From Ficedula albicollis (Eukaryota > Chordata > Aves > Passeriformes > Muscicapidae): DNA of 64,000 nucleotides. A program made the position numbers and the translations under genes. This document shows, piece by piece, positions 37,346 to 49,600 of this stretch (position 1 is the first letter of the stretch; the number at the start of each line of letters is the position of its first letter). The stretch spans positions 76,757,360 to 76,821,359 of the forward strand of contig NC_021674.1 in NCBI RefSeq assembly GCF_000247815.1. The letters are read 5' to 3'. Under the pieces are notes generated by a model. That model ran no database searches, was not told the DNA's origin, and saw nothing but the letters and a program-made list of their open reading frames with translations.

Positions 37346-40300
37346 TTTTAATTGTTTTGGCAAATATTGTCCCTTTGGTTTCATTGTGGAGTTAATTTAG
37401 AGTTGCAGTAGGGATTCACAAAATTTGTCTTACTAGAATTGTCTCAGATAGTTAATCTTTTGGACTTTATTTGGTTTACAGATTAAGGCAAAATATTTAA
37501 AAAATAATATTCTTTGCCATTTTTTAAAAAATTTTGTTTTGGATTAACTGATATAAATATTAAAAGCAGAAGTGGAGTTCAACAAGGTTTTCCAGGTTTC
37601 CTCCATATGAAGTTGGAAAGATAGATGAACATTTGGGTAATTCACCTCAGTATAATAATACAGGGAGATCAGCCCTCTGAGTCACCTACATTTTCAGAAA
37701 GCAGTAGCAGGAACCCTGTCTGGATTTTAGACAGCTAAATTAACTGAGGTGAATCTCACATTAGGCTGTCACATTCCCATTCTGTTGTTTGGTTTCTTGC
37801 TTTTTGAGGCCTATGCTGGACTATTCTGGACTTGCATAGCTCTAGTGACATATTATTCTTTATAAAAAAATTTTTTTTCATTATTTGCCTCTCCTGCTGC
37901 TTCCTATTATGATCTGTGATTACACAGATTATTATCAGTGATTGTAAAATCTCCATAATTTTTCAGGTTCCTGTATTAATTTACAGTTTGTAATTTTATT
38001 TGTAGTTGAAATCACTCCCTAGATATAAGGCTATGGATTTAGCCTACATCCTAATTTTCCTCTATAGCTCAGTTTCTGTTGATGTTTTAGTGAACATAGT
38101 ACATGTCATTGCTCTCATTCTGTTTATGGCAATATATGAATGCTGTTCTTCTAGCCTGCTATTTATAATACAGTAGAGTTAATTATATACTGAGAGTAAT
38201 GGAACTCTGAACTTTGTGGGATGGAAACGGTACTTGAATTTTCCATCTCTTTGCTATCTTATTATTTCTAAGATTTAAGCAGATTTAGTTCAGGTGAATT
38301 CATATTCAGAGATTTCATAAGTGAGCTGTAGACATCATCTTCATATGGGCTAAGTTAGTACTTAGTTCTCAGCCACAAAATGGCAATGAGATTTAAAGTC
38401 ACTGGAGGTGTAAAGTAAAAGTCAAATCCCAATCCCTCCAAAAATCAAAAAATATTTGAGACCCCATTTATTAACACTAGAATCATATAGCAGCTTTACA
38501 TATGTTTTCATAATCTCCTTCTTTTTCACATGACCCAGCAACATATTGTCAGTCCTGGAAAATGTGTGTTACTGCTGCTGTTTTTTAGATGTTGTATTTC
38601 AGGAAGCCAGAGTCAGAATGCCCCAAAGTTTTCAGTCATAGATTCTATTGCACTACTCTGGGTAGTGCTTTTTGACCCTGGCAAGATTGTTTAAGGTCAA
38701 TGTTTGAGGTGTTGCTGCAATATTTTAAAAGAAAAATTTCAAGCAATATCTTTGCCTTTTGTCTATCTTTTTGAATGTGATTGTGACTATGGAAACTATT
38801 GGAAGGCTGATCCTCCCACTAAACCTATTATTTTTTTTCTCTGTAATTACTGAGCTGTACTAAAATCAGAGGTTATGATTTGGCCATAGGTTTCTTAGAA
38901 AAGTGTTTAATCTTTTTTTAGAGACAGGAGGGGATTTTTTGGTTTGTTTTTCATTTTGCTGGGGATTCTTTGTGCGTTTGTGTGTGTGTGTGTGTCCTGG
39001 GCTTACAGGTTATATAGTACACTTCAGCATAGCTGTGCAATAAAAATATTGGATCACACTATCCTGTCATAATTTTTAAATGTTTCTGAAAATAATATTA
39101 AACTCTTTGGAATAAGAAAGAATAAAGGAACATAGATTCTGCTGCAATATAAAATATTAACAATGACAAAATTAGCATTTTTATCTCCCTAGTATAGGAT
39201 GGCGTAGGTAGGAATGAAAGAGATGGAAATCCTAGATTGAAATATATATGTTTCCATGTACTCATCTGCTGGATCCTTAAATAAGCCTTACTGTGGGTTA
39301 TTGGAATTGTGATTTTCTTTATTGTCATGCGGTGGGTCTATCCTTGCAATAGAAAAAAAGTTTCATGGATTGTGTTGTTTTCTCCTCTAAAAAAATGCAG
39401 TGTATTCTATCTCTGGCTATCCCACAGAGCTGTAAATTGCTTCCATTAGTTTCCTTGCTTTTTACTTTTGTTGTCTTGGTAACAAAACATAATTTGTTCT
39501 TATGCGTGTATTATAGTCAAACTCTATAAGTTAAGGTTGCAAAATTTCTTCCAATAATAAACTCATATTTCCACCTGGATGTAGTTTTTTGGAGAGGTCT
39601 GACCTTAAACTAAAACTTTCTTGGCTGAAGTTTATGAGAAATGCATTTTATTTTTAAAAGTTTTTTAAAAAATAATTTGCTTTATATGAATGATACACAA
39701 TGGCAAAAAAATATTTCCTAAGGGAAAAGAAAAAGTAATAAAGATGGGATTCTCCATAAATTTAGACATCTAAAAGTTAGCCATGTAGGTCTAATAACTT
39801 AAGGGTCATGCTCAGTGAAGAGAAACAGGCACCTCCAGACACCTATTCATTACATTCCAAAACAGGATTTTAAAATAAGAGAAAGTGAGAGGCTGAATTG
39901 CTCTATGGAGGTGTCCATTTCTCTCCTTTAATGGTAAGTAAAATGTTGTGAATTACCTGAAATTTGTCTAAGTTTTAGATGTCTAAACAGGTGCAGATGA
40001 ATCCTGTTCAAGCATTCAGTTCTTAATAAGGGAAACTCAAATGTATATGATTTAAGAAGCTTCTTATTTTATGTATTGCCAGTTCTAAGGAGGGCCTTTT
40101 TTATCCATGAACTTGATTTCAAATAGTAAGAAACTGTTCATTAAAGGAGAGATTCTTTGAGGCAGGAGGAGTCACACATTTCTGGCTGTACACATTTTTT
40201 GTACAGGGCTTCATATAGGTGTTTTTCTCAAAGAAGATTGAATGTCAACAGTTCCACTTCAGCCCTTCTACCAAAATCATCTAATGATTTTATAGTGCTT

Positions 40301-41204
40301 CCTGAATACTTTTCACATTTGATCTTGAAAAATATAGAAAATGTTCCAGGAGATGGAAAACGTTCTGCTGAATTTACAATTAACAGAGCAGTCAGGGATC
40401 TTTAAGTAGTCACTGAATCAATCCTCTTCTGTCAAATGTATCATCAGGCTTGTGGCTTACGTAGAAATTGTAATGATTGATTTCCAAATTGTTTATCTCT
40501 TTCTTCTTCAAATTAACATCTGTATAAGGTTTAAATTGTGTGTTTCTGTACACGACTCTAAATATTCTGTTTGTCTACAGAAGAGTTAATGGGATTTTCA
40601 ACTTTTTATGGTTTTTAAAAGATATTATCTTTCTAAATTTCTACTCTTTGCACATTAATAACAATACATTAATTGGATTTTAGACTAATAGTGCATAAGC
40701 TCTAGTGACAGAGATCCTCCATCTTACTCAAAGCAAATCATATGTTTCCTGGCTAGACACGTTGGAAATTTTTTTATTCTTAACTTTGGTCAAAGAGCAA
40801 TCCTGGTCAGGGAGAAAAGAAGTTCTATTTGTTTGCTTGGATTTATCTCTTTCTTGTAGAAAAATCTGAGCTCTTGAGTTTGTAAAGGTAAGTTTATATA
40901 TTTAAAAAAAATACATTTGCTATATATGTAATATTCTTTGGGCATTCAAATGTGAAACCTACCCTTCTCTGAAACTTAACCTTCTCTTGATCTATGTCTG
41001 CCCTTTTTTTAGGTTTTCCAAGTACTATCCCTTTTGAAATTTCCATACAGACTTCAAACCTCTCTAGAGCTTTCCAGACACACCGTGATATTTTCTAGTT
41101 TGTTGTTTTATCCTTTTCCAATAATTTTCAAGGTGTAATACATCTTCAGTGCAATAAGTCACTGAGAAGTGAGCTTGATAGCTTTGTAGATCTATCCACA
41201 GTGA
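37346..41204. other. AT-rich intergenic sequence, nothing identified
   Basis: No supported gene. A short (TG)n tract lies at 38979-38995. Frames 37756-37956, 39098-39328 and 40157-40405 have no recognisable domain. Confidence 0.5.
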
Positions 41205-41986
41205 CTCCAAGCTCTCCTGTCAGAGTGACAACAGCCACATGTTGTTCGCAAACAGAAGAGGGCTGGTGGGTGATGTGATGGTTAGAGGCTGTCTGGGGCA
41301 TCTAGTCCTCAATTCTTGAAGAACTAAGAAAGGGAACTTCCAGAATGCAGACTTTGGCCAGTGAGGGACACTGGTTGAGGAAATCCCTTGGGAGGCAGTC
41401 CAGAAAAGAAAAGGATTCCCAGAATTCTGAGCATTCTTTGAGAATGAAATTTTAAAGGCTAGGGTCAGGCTGTCCACACATGCCAGAATATGAACCGGTG
41501 GGGAATAAGACAAACCTGGTTAAACAGAGTATGTTTAAAAAAAAGGGCAACAGATCTGGTGAAACATCTGAAGCACAAGTCTTATAAGAAGTGGTTGAGG
41601 AAGGGGGGTAGCTTAGCTTGGAGAAAAGGAGGCTCAGGGAGAAATTATTGCTCTCTATAACTGCCTGAAAAGAGCTTTTTGCCACATGGAGGTTGGTCAC
41701 TTGTCCCAACAAACCAGTGACAGCACAAGTGTGGGGACAGCCTTAAATGGCATCAAAGGGCATTTTGATAGATTCTAATGGAAAATTTAGTCACTAAAAA
41801 GCTTTTTCAAGCTTTAGAACAGGTTGCCCAGGGAAGTGATTAAGTCACCATCCCTGGAGATACTTAAAAGATGTGTAAATGTGGCACTTGGGGACATAGT
41901 TTAACACGGGCTTGGCAGTGCTGGGTTAACAGTTGGGCTCAATGATCTTAAAGGTCTTTTCAAACATAAATAATTCTATGATTCTA
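41205..41986 (+). mobile_element. CR1 LINE with internal deletion of the RT region, + strand
   Basis: The left part (about 41205-41500) encodes the back half of the CR1 endonuclease: HMLFANRRGLVGDVMVRGCL, then ADFGQ and a broken VEEIPWEAV block, with stops. At about 41520 it switches to the ORF2 C-terminal end (GGAGAAAAGGAGGCTCAGGG, then AACAGGTTGCCCAGGGAAGTG) and finishes with ATTCTATGATTCTA octamers at 41973-41986. The reverse transcriptase between them is missing, so the copy is non-autonomous and dead. The minus frames at 41220-41712 are antisense to the element. Confidence 0.9.
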
Positions 41987-44499
41987 GAACAGCTGACTTA
42001 GAACACATGATTATGCATCAATACCTAAAATTGCTTTACTCATGGACTTTTACATGATAATAGTTATTTTATTGTACTGTGAGATCTCCCTGCATCTCTC
42101 TGCAATCACTTTTCATTTTTACCATGCTGCATAACTATGCATAATCAGCAAACTCTTTTTCTCTCAATACTTTCTTATCAAAGACTTTTGAAAGTCTAAT
42201 GTGTTGAAGCAATGTATCATCACCCCGCCCTTCTGCAGATTAATTCAGAGAACTCAAATAGGTTTGTGAAACAGTTTTCCTCTATAAAAGCTGTATTTAT
42301 TCTTTCTTAGTTTATTTAACTGAATATTTACTTATTCTGTTCTTTTTATAATTTAGACAATTAACCTGTTTCTGATATGTAGTCTGTAATAATTTGGCTG
42401 GCCCTGAAGCATTTCTTCAAAGTTGCTGTAATTTTAGCCATTCATTCCTCTGATTCTCCAGCTAATTTGTTAGTTTACATAACACAGTTATTACTTACAG
42501 AAATTTTAATTCTGAGTTCCTTCAATGCTTAGAATTATATAGTACCTAACTTTGGCAAGAAATTTTATTTATTTTATTTATTTGTTCTTACATTCAGCTA
42601 ACAATGTAGTTTCAGACAGCTGCTCCAAGATATTCCTATAAGGAAGAGTTCTCACGTGCAACTCTTCTTAAATTTTTCTGTAGTGGAAAGTGATGTAAAT
42701 CACTATATTAACTACCCTCCCTTTGCTATATTTAGTGTCTATTGATCCTGTAGACTTTGTGTCAAGTATTTTGCTTCTAACATGTTTGAAAACATCTAAT
42801 TAATATCTTTATGCCTTTGGCAATTTGTTCTTCAAAGTAATTATTTTGGCTTATTGAAGTCTCAGAATTAATTTGACAAAGCTTATTTATTTTCCATTCA
42901 CCTTATCTGGACACAATGTTCATTTTCTGAAAGATAACTCATTACTGCTGTTATCCATTTTATTTTTCTGTTTAACTATTGCTCTTCTCTACTGTTTTTT
43001 TTTCTTTAGCCAGACTGATTTTATAGTTACTTTTTACCTTCAATGTGGTGTCTTGAGGAAAATTCTGTACTATCTTAAGAAGATTTGTTCTTTGGCTAAC
43101 TCTTTGAGATTAATTTAAATGTTCTGGTACTGTATAATTTCTCTCCTTAAAAGTCAACGTCTCTGCAGGGGGTTATTTTTCTCTGTGTATGTTTCTCTCC
43201 TGCTGTAGTTTTGAACTAGTTTGTATTGCCCTTAGAAAGGCTCTGTCAGACGTATATTCTGGACTAAGTCCAGCCTACATCTCACTAGAATTATTGGTTA
43301 CCACCAAGAGTGGTCTTTCTGAGTAACTGTTTCAAGAAGCTGAAGTCTAATAAAGTAGCTTCTATCATCTGAAGATTTATCTGATACCACATATTCAGAT
43401 ACCTATCTCAATCTTCCTAGAAACAACTAAAACTCCTACAATACAGTGTTTATTGCTCTTGCAGTTTTTTGGATCTCTCTTATTCCCAGTTAGTGACTGA
43501 AGGCTGAAAATTAATATGTGAGTTTTAGCCATAATTTTAATTCTGTTTAAGCATTATTTTAGATTATTATTAGTTTTTAAATTGTGGCTTATTACTCTAT
43601 TTGCTCTAGAAAATTTTGTCTGGCCAGCTTAAGTACTTTGCAGGCTGACATGACATGTTCACAAGATCAGCTTTCTTTCCCCAATTTCAAAGTCTTCATA
43701 AGTTATTGCCCTCATTAAAAATCAGGCAAACAAATTAACCGATTTTATGCTTTACACTTCAAGCACTTGTGTGTTCATAATGAACATGTTCATTTCCTTT
43801 TGGGGTGGTTATCTCCTCACATCTGACATCCTGAAAAGGAGATTTTTTTTTTTAGAAAATAAACTTGACTTTTAAATTCCTTTTTGTTTTATAAGATCCT
43901 CATTCCTCTCTACTTAAAAAAAAAAATTCAGTGGGACCTGTGCTCTTCTGCAGCTCTGAGATTTCTCACAGTGCTTAGTGTAAAAGTTCCCCATAAACTT
44001 CTAAGTTTCAGCTCCATAATTCTCTTTTCACTCAGATGTAGCACAACTGAACAGACAGTTTCATAAAACAGTCTTACTTGATGTCCACCTACTTGATGAT
44101 ATTTTTTCCAGTTTCTATTGAGTTTGATTACATTTCCCTCACACAACTGTCTACAGATGTAAAGCAACTCAATCCGTCCAGACTGCATGACTTTGATCAG
44201 TCTTGGTCTTCTCACATGTTCATTTAAATTTGGCTCCAGAATCTCTATTCTCCTGTCCCAGGTTATGCTACAAATGTAAGCCATATAAGCCATATATGAC
44301 CATTATTTCCACTCTCTAGACCATGATGTTCTTTGCTCCATACTCTCACTGTAGTCATCACAGACACATCTGTCTATCTACATAATCTATGTCCTGTTAT
44401 TGTTCACTTCATCACTTCACCAGATTGCTCTGGAAGTTCAGGACATTCCTATCTATCTAGTCAGATCTTGTTTGCTAAATATTTTTGGCCTTTTATAAA
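41987..44499. other. AT-rich intergenic sequence, nothing identified
   Basis: No supported gene. Frames 42873-43118, 43884-44066 (+) and 43928-44293 (-) have no recognisable domain, and the last two overlap in antisense. Confidence 0.5.
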
Positions 44500-44868
44500 A
44501 TCACAGAATCCTAGAACATTTGAGGTGAAAAGGGGCCTCTGGAGACCAGGAATACACCCCACGGCTCCCAGCAGAGTCCACCAGGAAGTTTCCTGTACTT
44601 TGTCCCATAGGTTTTTAATATTTCCAAGGATCAAGTCTCCACAATGTCTCTGATCACCAGATGGAACTAGAGATGCTTGTGTCCTACTTTGCAGTGGGGG
44701 CACACCCCTGGCTCATGTTCAACTGGCTGCCCAACCAGACTCCCCCTTTTCTGCAGAGATGCTTTTCAGCTGCTCAGCTCCTCAGCATTTACTGTTGCAT
44801 GGGCTTATTTCTCCCCGGGGTCATGGCTTGGCATTTCCCCTTACGGAATTCAATATTCTTCTAGGAAA
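44500..44868 (-). mobile_element. CR1 LINE 3' fragment, minus strand, internally shortened
   Basis: The left edge ATCACAGAATCCTAGAAC is the reverse-complement CR1 tail. CR1 3' UTR follows (GGGGCCTCTGGAGACCAGG), then a jump to GGCTCATGTTCAACTGGCTG, TTTTCTGCAGAGATGCTTTTCAGC, and GCATGGGCTTATTTCTCCCC, all antisense to CR1. Several small deletions are evident. The three overlapping + frames at 44661-44980 are antisense artefacts. Confidence 0.88.
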
Positions 44869-46539
44869 TGGTTTTCCTCAATGGCAGTACTTGCTAATGG
44901 CCTGGAAGTGGGCCTACTTAGGATGTCTGTGCTTTTTCTCTGTGGACAATAATGCCACATATAATTTATGTCCCTTATAAAAATGAAAAATAAAAGTAAT
45001 AAAAAGGCAATAATGTGGTTTTGATCATGGTCAGTGGTCTGTGGCAGGTATATTCTACATCACTATGCCAGTTTCGCTATTTTTTAAATTTATATTTCTA
45101 TACCAATGCTTCTCAGATGTGTTCTACTTTGATATTATAGAATTAATAATTTCAGTAGGCCAAACTATCCTCATTCAGGCTTTTTTAACCTTGCAAATCA
45201 TCATAATTTAATCCATACTGTAGGTCAGCATTTGTGGTCAGCTGATATTGTTCAGCATCTTCTAGTGACTTCAGCTTAAAGAAGTAACACTGAATTCTTC
45301 CATAAAAATCTCCAACATTTTTTTCCCTAATAAGCAAAATCTATATATTCCCTTATTCTTTTTTTCCCCCACGTCCTGCTAGGGCTGCTCCTAAGTCTTG
45401 CCACCACAGCACTGCTCAGCAGAGCTTGAAATTAGCAAGAGGAGCTCAGGCTGTCTGACAGCCAGTCCTACCACGGCCGCCAAGTCTGAGCAAACAGCAG
45501 CAGCTATTTTGCTCACAGGGGAAATAAGGTTAGTGAAAATATTAAAGAAAAGTGAATGCCACTGCTGGCATGGCAACACTTTGCAGTAATTGGTTCCGTG
45601 TGATTCATGCTGGCCTTATTCTGAGAGCTACAGATGGGAAGCTTGGAAGGTTTAGTTTGGAAGCCCTAGGATGGAGCTTATAGGCTCCTCTTAAGAAATG
45701 GCAAACAGACCAAAAGTTCACTGAAGTAATTGTCATTCTGTAAATTCCAAGAACATTTCTTGCTAATTTGCTTTTCTTTGAGAGAATTCTTTGATCTGAG
45801 CATGTAGAATAGTAACGATTGTAACCATTCAGCTGCAGGTGCTGTTTTCATGAAAAACTGCAGTCTGATTTTTTCCTCAACTAAATTCTATCTCATTTAT
45901 CAGCAGCTGCCCCTGACCATTGCTTCTTATTACAGAAATCAGATTTGTATAACTAGATAATATGATTAATTTTGAAAGACATTGCTGACAATTTATTGTA
46001 AATATTATTAAAATTACTAATAAAGAAGAAAACTTGTGCTCAAAGGTTAAATACAAAACAAAAAATCATTAACTAACACAAACAAATGGTGAAAACAGCT
46101 TGCAAAAATTAAATCTTCTAGCTCAGATATGCAAATATGAACCATATCTGAGCTGCCCAGCTTAACAAACCAAACTGGAGTTCTCAAATGAATTGACTAG
46201 ACTTTCAGTAATATTGAGGACATTATTTTCTTTTGGTACTCTGTTGCTTGGCTAGGAGTGTGCCAGTTGATAGAGCTTATATTTCTTTTCCTGGTACTGC
46301 CTCAAACCGTGAAATGGATGAGAAAGATTGGGGGAAAAAAAAAAAAGAGTGAATTTTCCAAACCTTTTCCAAGCCTTAAGTTTAAATATGACTTAAGTTT
46401 AAATTGCAGACATGTTGAGTCAATTTACTTCTGTCATTTACAGAGGAGTAATTCTGGTTTCTTGACCTCATCAAACTTGTACTGATTGACAATCATGATA
46501 GTACCACAGATTGAGGATGATAATTAATAGGTATTTCTG
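44869..46539. other. AT-rich intergenic sequence
   Basis: No supported gene. It includes the inverted repeat at 46120-46154 and a 13-bp direct repeat CTTAAGTTTAAAT near 46375-46404. Overlapping frames on both strands at 45391-45589 are mutual shadows with no domain. Confidence 0.5.
46120..46154. repeat. Perfect inverted repeat, 12-bp stem, 11-nt loop
   Basis: AGCTCAGATATG at 46120-46131 is exactly complementary to 46143-46154, with loop CAAATATGAAC. No T run follows. Its role is unknown. Confidence 0.9.
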
Positions 46540-46693
46540 AGAAGTTGTAGATTCTTCATCCTTGGAGGCACTCAAAACCCAACTGGACACATTGCTGAGC
46601 AACCTACTCCAGCTGACCCTGGTCTGTGCAGGAGAGATGGACTAGATGACATCCAGAGGTCCCTTCCAAACTCAGACTTTCTATGATAATCTA
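46540..46693 (+). mobile_element. CR1 LINE 3' tail fragment, + strand
   Basis: About 150 bp of the CR1 3' end: CATCCTTGGAGGCACTCAAAA, CCAACTGGACACATTGCTGAG, GGACTAGATGACATCCAGAGG, TCCCTTCCAAACTC, and a decayed TTTCTATGATAATCTA octamer pair. Heavily 5'-truncated. Confidence 0.9.
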
Positions 46694-49600
46694 AGTATAA
46701 TCCCCCACCCAAGAAGATATTGATGAATTTAACAGCTGTGATATTTTTCCTAATACACTTGTTTCCTGCCTCTTTACATCAGAGCCCTGATCTCTGAGTT
46801 AGTGTGGGGTCTTATTGGACAGATAATTATTTATACTGAGCTTTTTCTTCTGCTCCCAGCTCACTTATATGCAAAAATATGTAATTAGTCTGAAGCTGAG
46901 TATGTAACAATATGTCAAGAAAAAGAGTACTTTAAAGAATGTTACTGTCTTCTCAAATCCACAAATGTTAATATGGGAATGTAAATGTAATGTTGTATTT
47001 TAAGAAAAGCACACAGTGTGAATTAATGCAGCATGGAATAGCTGCCTTTATAACTCTGACAATTCAAAAGAAGTAGAGAGGAAGAGCAGAGTGAAGCAGT
47101 GTGTTTCAAGTCACTGTATCAGGTAGATGTAACACCACCCATGTGGCTGGCAGCTACTGAGCCAGAAAATCGAGCTTTACTATGAGTGAAGCCCTGGGTC
47201 CCGTGAGTCTGTTTTCCATTCTCAATGGTTAGTCACTTTAGTGGTATTTCATTAGGACTACTCGCATCATACCATCCCAGTGATCCCGCTCCATATTTGC
47301 TCTACTGTTAGTTTCCAACAAAACTCTGCCATACTCTGTTTTGATTACCTGCAATAGGAAAAGACATTCAAAGATGACCTTTTTGTGAATTATTATATAC
47401 CTGCTAGGTCAGTTCCATTTGACAGTTGAATTACAATATAGACAACATAGCTAGTGAAGATTTCCAGCATTTTGTTTTCAGCATAGTAACTACAAAAAAA
47501 ACTGCTTTAATCGTCCACAAATAAGTTAAGCTTGGAATTAAATACACATATAAATATAATGTTCCCATCCCTCAGTTTGTGTAGACTTTTAACTATCCAT
47601 GGGATTTTTTGTGTTTCTATATGCTTTAGAAATCCAGGTTGCCAGCTTAATTCCTTAAAAATTTGTCATGTCTACCCAGCAAAACAACACTACAGTTGTT
47701 TGATTAATGTCCTGATATTCTGCTCAAATTAGCAGTACCATTTCAAAGTATTTCATCTCCTGAAGGGAAATTGCAGCCTGATATTCAAGGGATTAAGTTG
47801 AGGATAAAACAATTATCTTTTAATGACATCTCTCCTCCTCATTTTCATATTTTTTTTTTTCATTATAAGGCAGTACAATTTATAAACAGAAGAAGGCTTT
47901 GTAGGCTTACATATTTAGAGATGTTGCATATAAAAGTCTTCATTGCTTGTCTTAGCAATTAAACAAAAGAAAATGTGGCAACTCAATCATTCTGCACTTC
48001 AGCACAACTATCTTATATTAGGATGATAGAAATTCAGCAGAAGTCTTAATCTTCATATATCTTTGATCCCTTGTCATGTGGCTGTTTTGAAATAAAATGT
48101 TGAAAACTAGACATATTCATAATATTCTGGCTAATAAGGAACCAAATATCTTATCTAGATCAAATAGTCTGATTGAGATCTCTTAAATAGACAAGTGCTG
48201 TAAATTAACCATCTTTTATTATGCTCTAAAGGGACAATAACAGATACACAGATAAATACAATAGGAGGAAAAAAACTTCTGCAGAGTGTGCTTAAAAGAA
48301 GAACATTACTGGAAACTCAATGCTGTATTATAGGAAACAAAAAACATTGCTACAAAACAACAGCTAAATTTATTCAGGGTTTTATTGATCAGAATAAATA
48401 ATCCCCATTCAGTTAATGAGAGAAACAAAATATTAATCCACTGTTCATATTCTCATTTGAAGTCTTTCAGTGCTTCAACCCAGAGAGACAGGTAGAGAGA
48501 CAGGTGTAGTTTTAATATTGAACAAGCAACTTGTCTGGCTTAGTGACAATGATGATATTGTAAAATAAAACCTTTCCAGATACTGCAGTGAGTAGGGCTC
48601 AGTGAGGCTACTGAACTGTCAGGACACACAGCATTCTGGACATGGCAACAGCACTTTGGATGTTGGTCTCCTGGTCCTTTCAGAAAAGAAGCATGGCATG
48701 CCAGGATTTACCAGCAGTGATTTTCCTGTCCTTTTCTTAGCCAGTTCTTGGGGGGGGAAAGTTATCTGTACATTTTTCTCCACTTGCTTATCTCTTCTCA
48801 TTGTTTAATGAAAATGACAGGCACAGCTTCTGTAAAACACAGGCCAGCCTTAACACTGAATACAGAGCCTTTTGATCTTCTCTATTAATTGATCTCTGTT
48901 GCAGTGAATAAAAGAGTATCTTTGGAGAATATTCTATATTTAAGTGATTCTTTTGTTCCTTTTCTTTTCTTTGCTCAAACCTAAAACTGGTTTAGGACGG
49001 CTTGTGAGTTGTGCTAGTTTCTGGCCAAGGAAGAATAAAGATGCCATATCCAGAGTCGCATTTATTCTGAAATATCCCAGTTCCTTAGTATAAAACAGAC
49101 AGTTCTAAAATGCCTTCACAGACCATTTGATTTGAAATAGATGTGCATGCAATATGCTGAGTTTCCTTCTGTGAAGTTTTTACATTCTTTAAACACTATT
49201 TTTTAAACTCACAAGACAGAATGTTAATTGTTTCAAACAGTGTACCAAGAACATTGGCAGGGCTTTCACTTCCTGTTAATATATGTGTGTATGAGGGAAA
49301 AATTCACTCCTGTCAATATTTACAGTAAAAAAACAAACTTAGGAGTACACCCTGAATACAGAAATTGGTTAATGGTAACTTCAATAAAATATAACATATT
49401 CCTTTTAGGAAAATAGTACTGCTCCTGGATATAATTTGGTTTACATCAGTAACAACTCAAGTGCCTGTTTCTGTACACAGGAAAAAAGAAAGTTTGATAT
49501 TTTGTTTGTAAAGTACTGAATAAATATCAGTGTCAAACATGCAGCACAATCACACACACACACACAGTGCTCACAATCATACAAAGAAAGACAAGATATT

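Noticed and set aside
44661..44980. Three overlapping + frames
   Set aside because: Antisense to a CR1 fragment.
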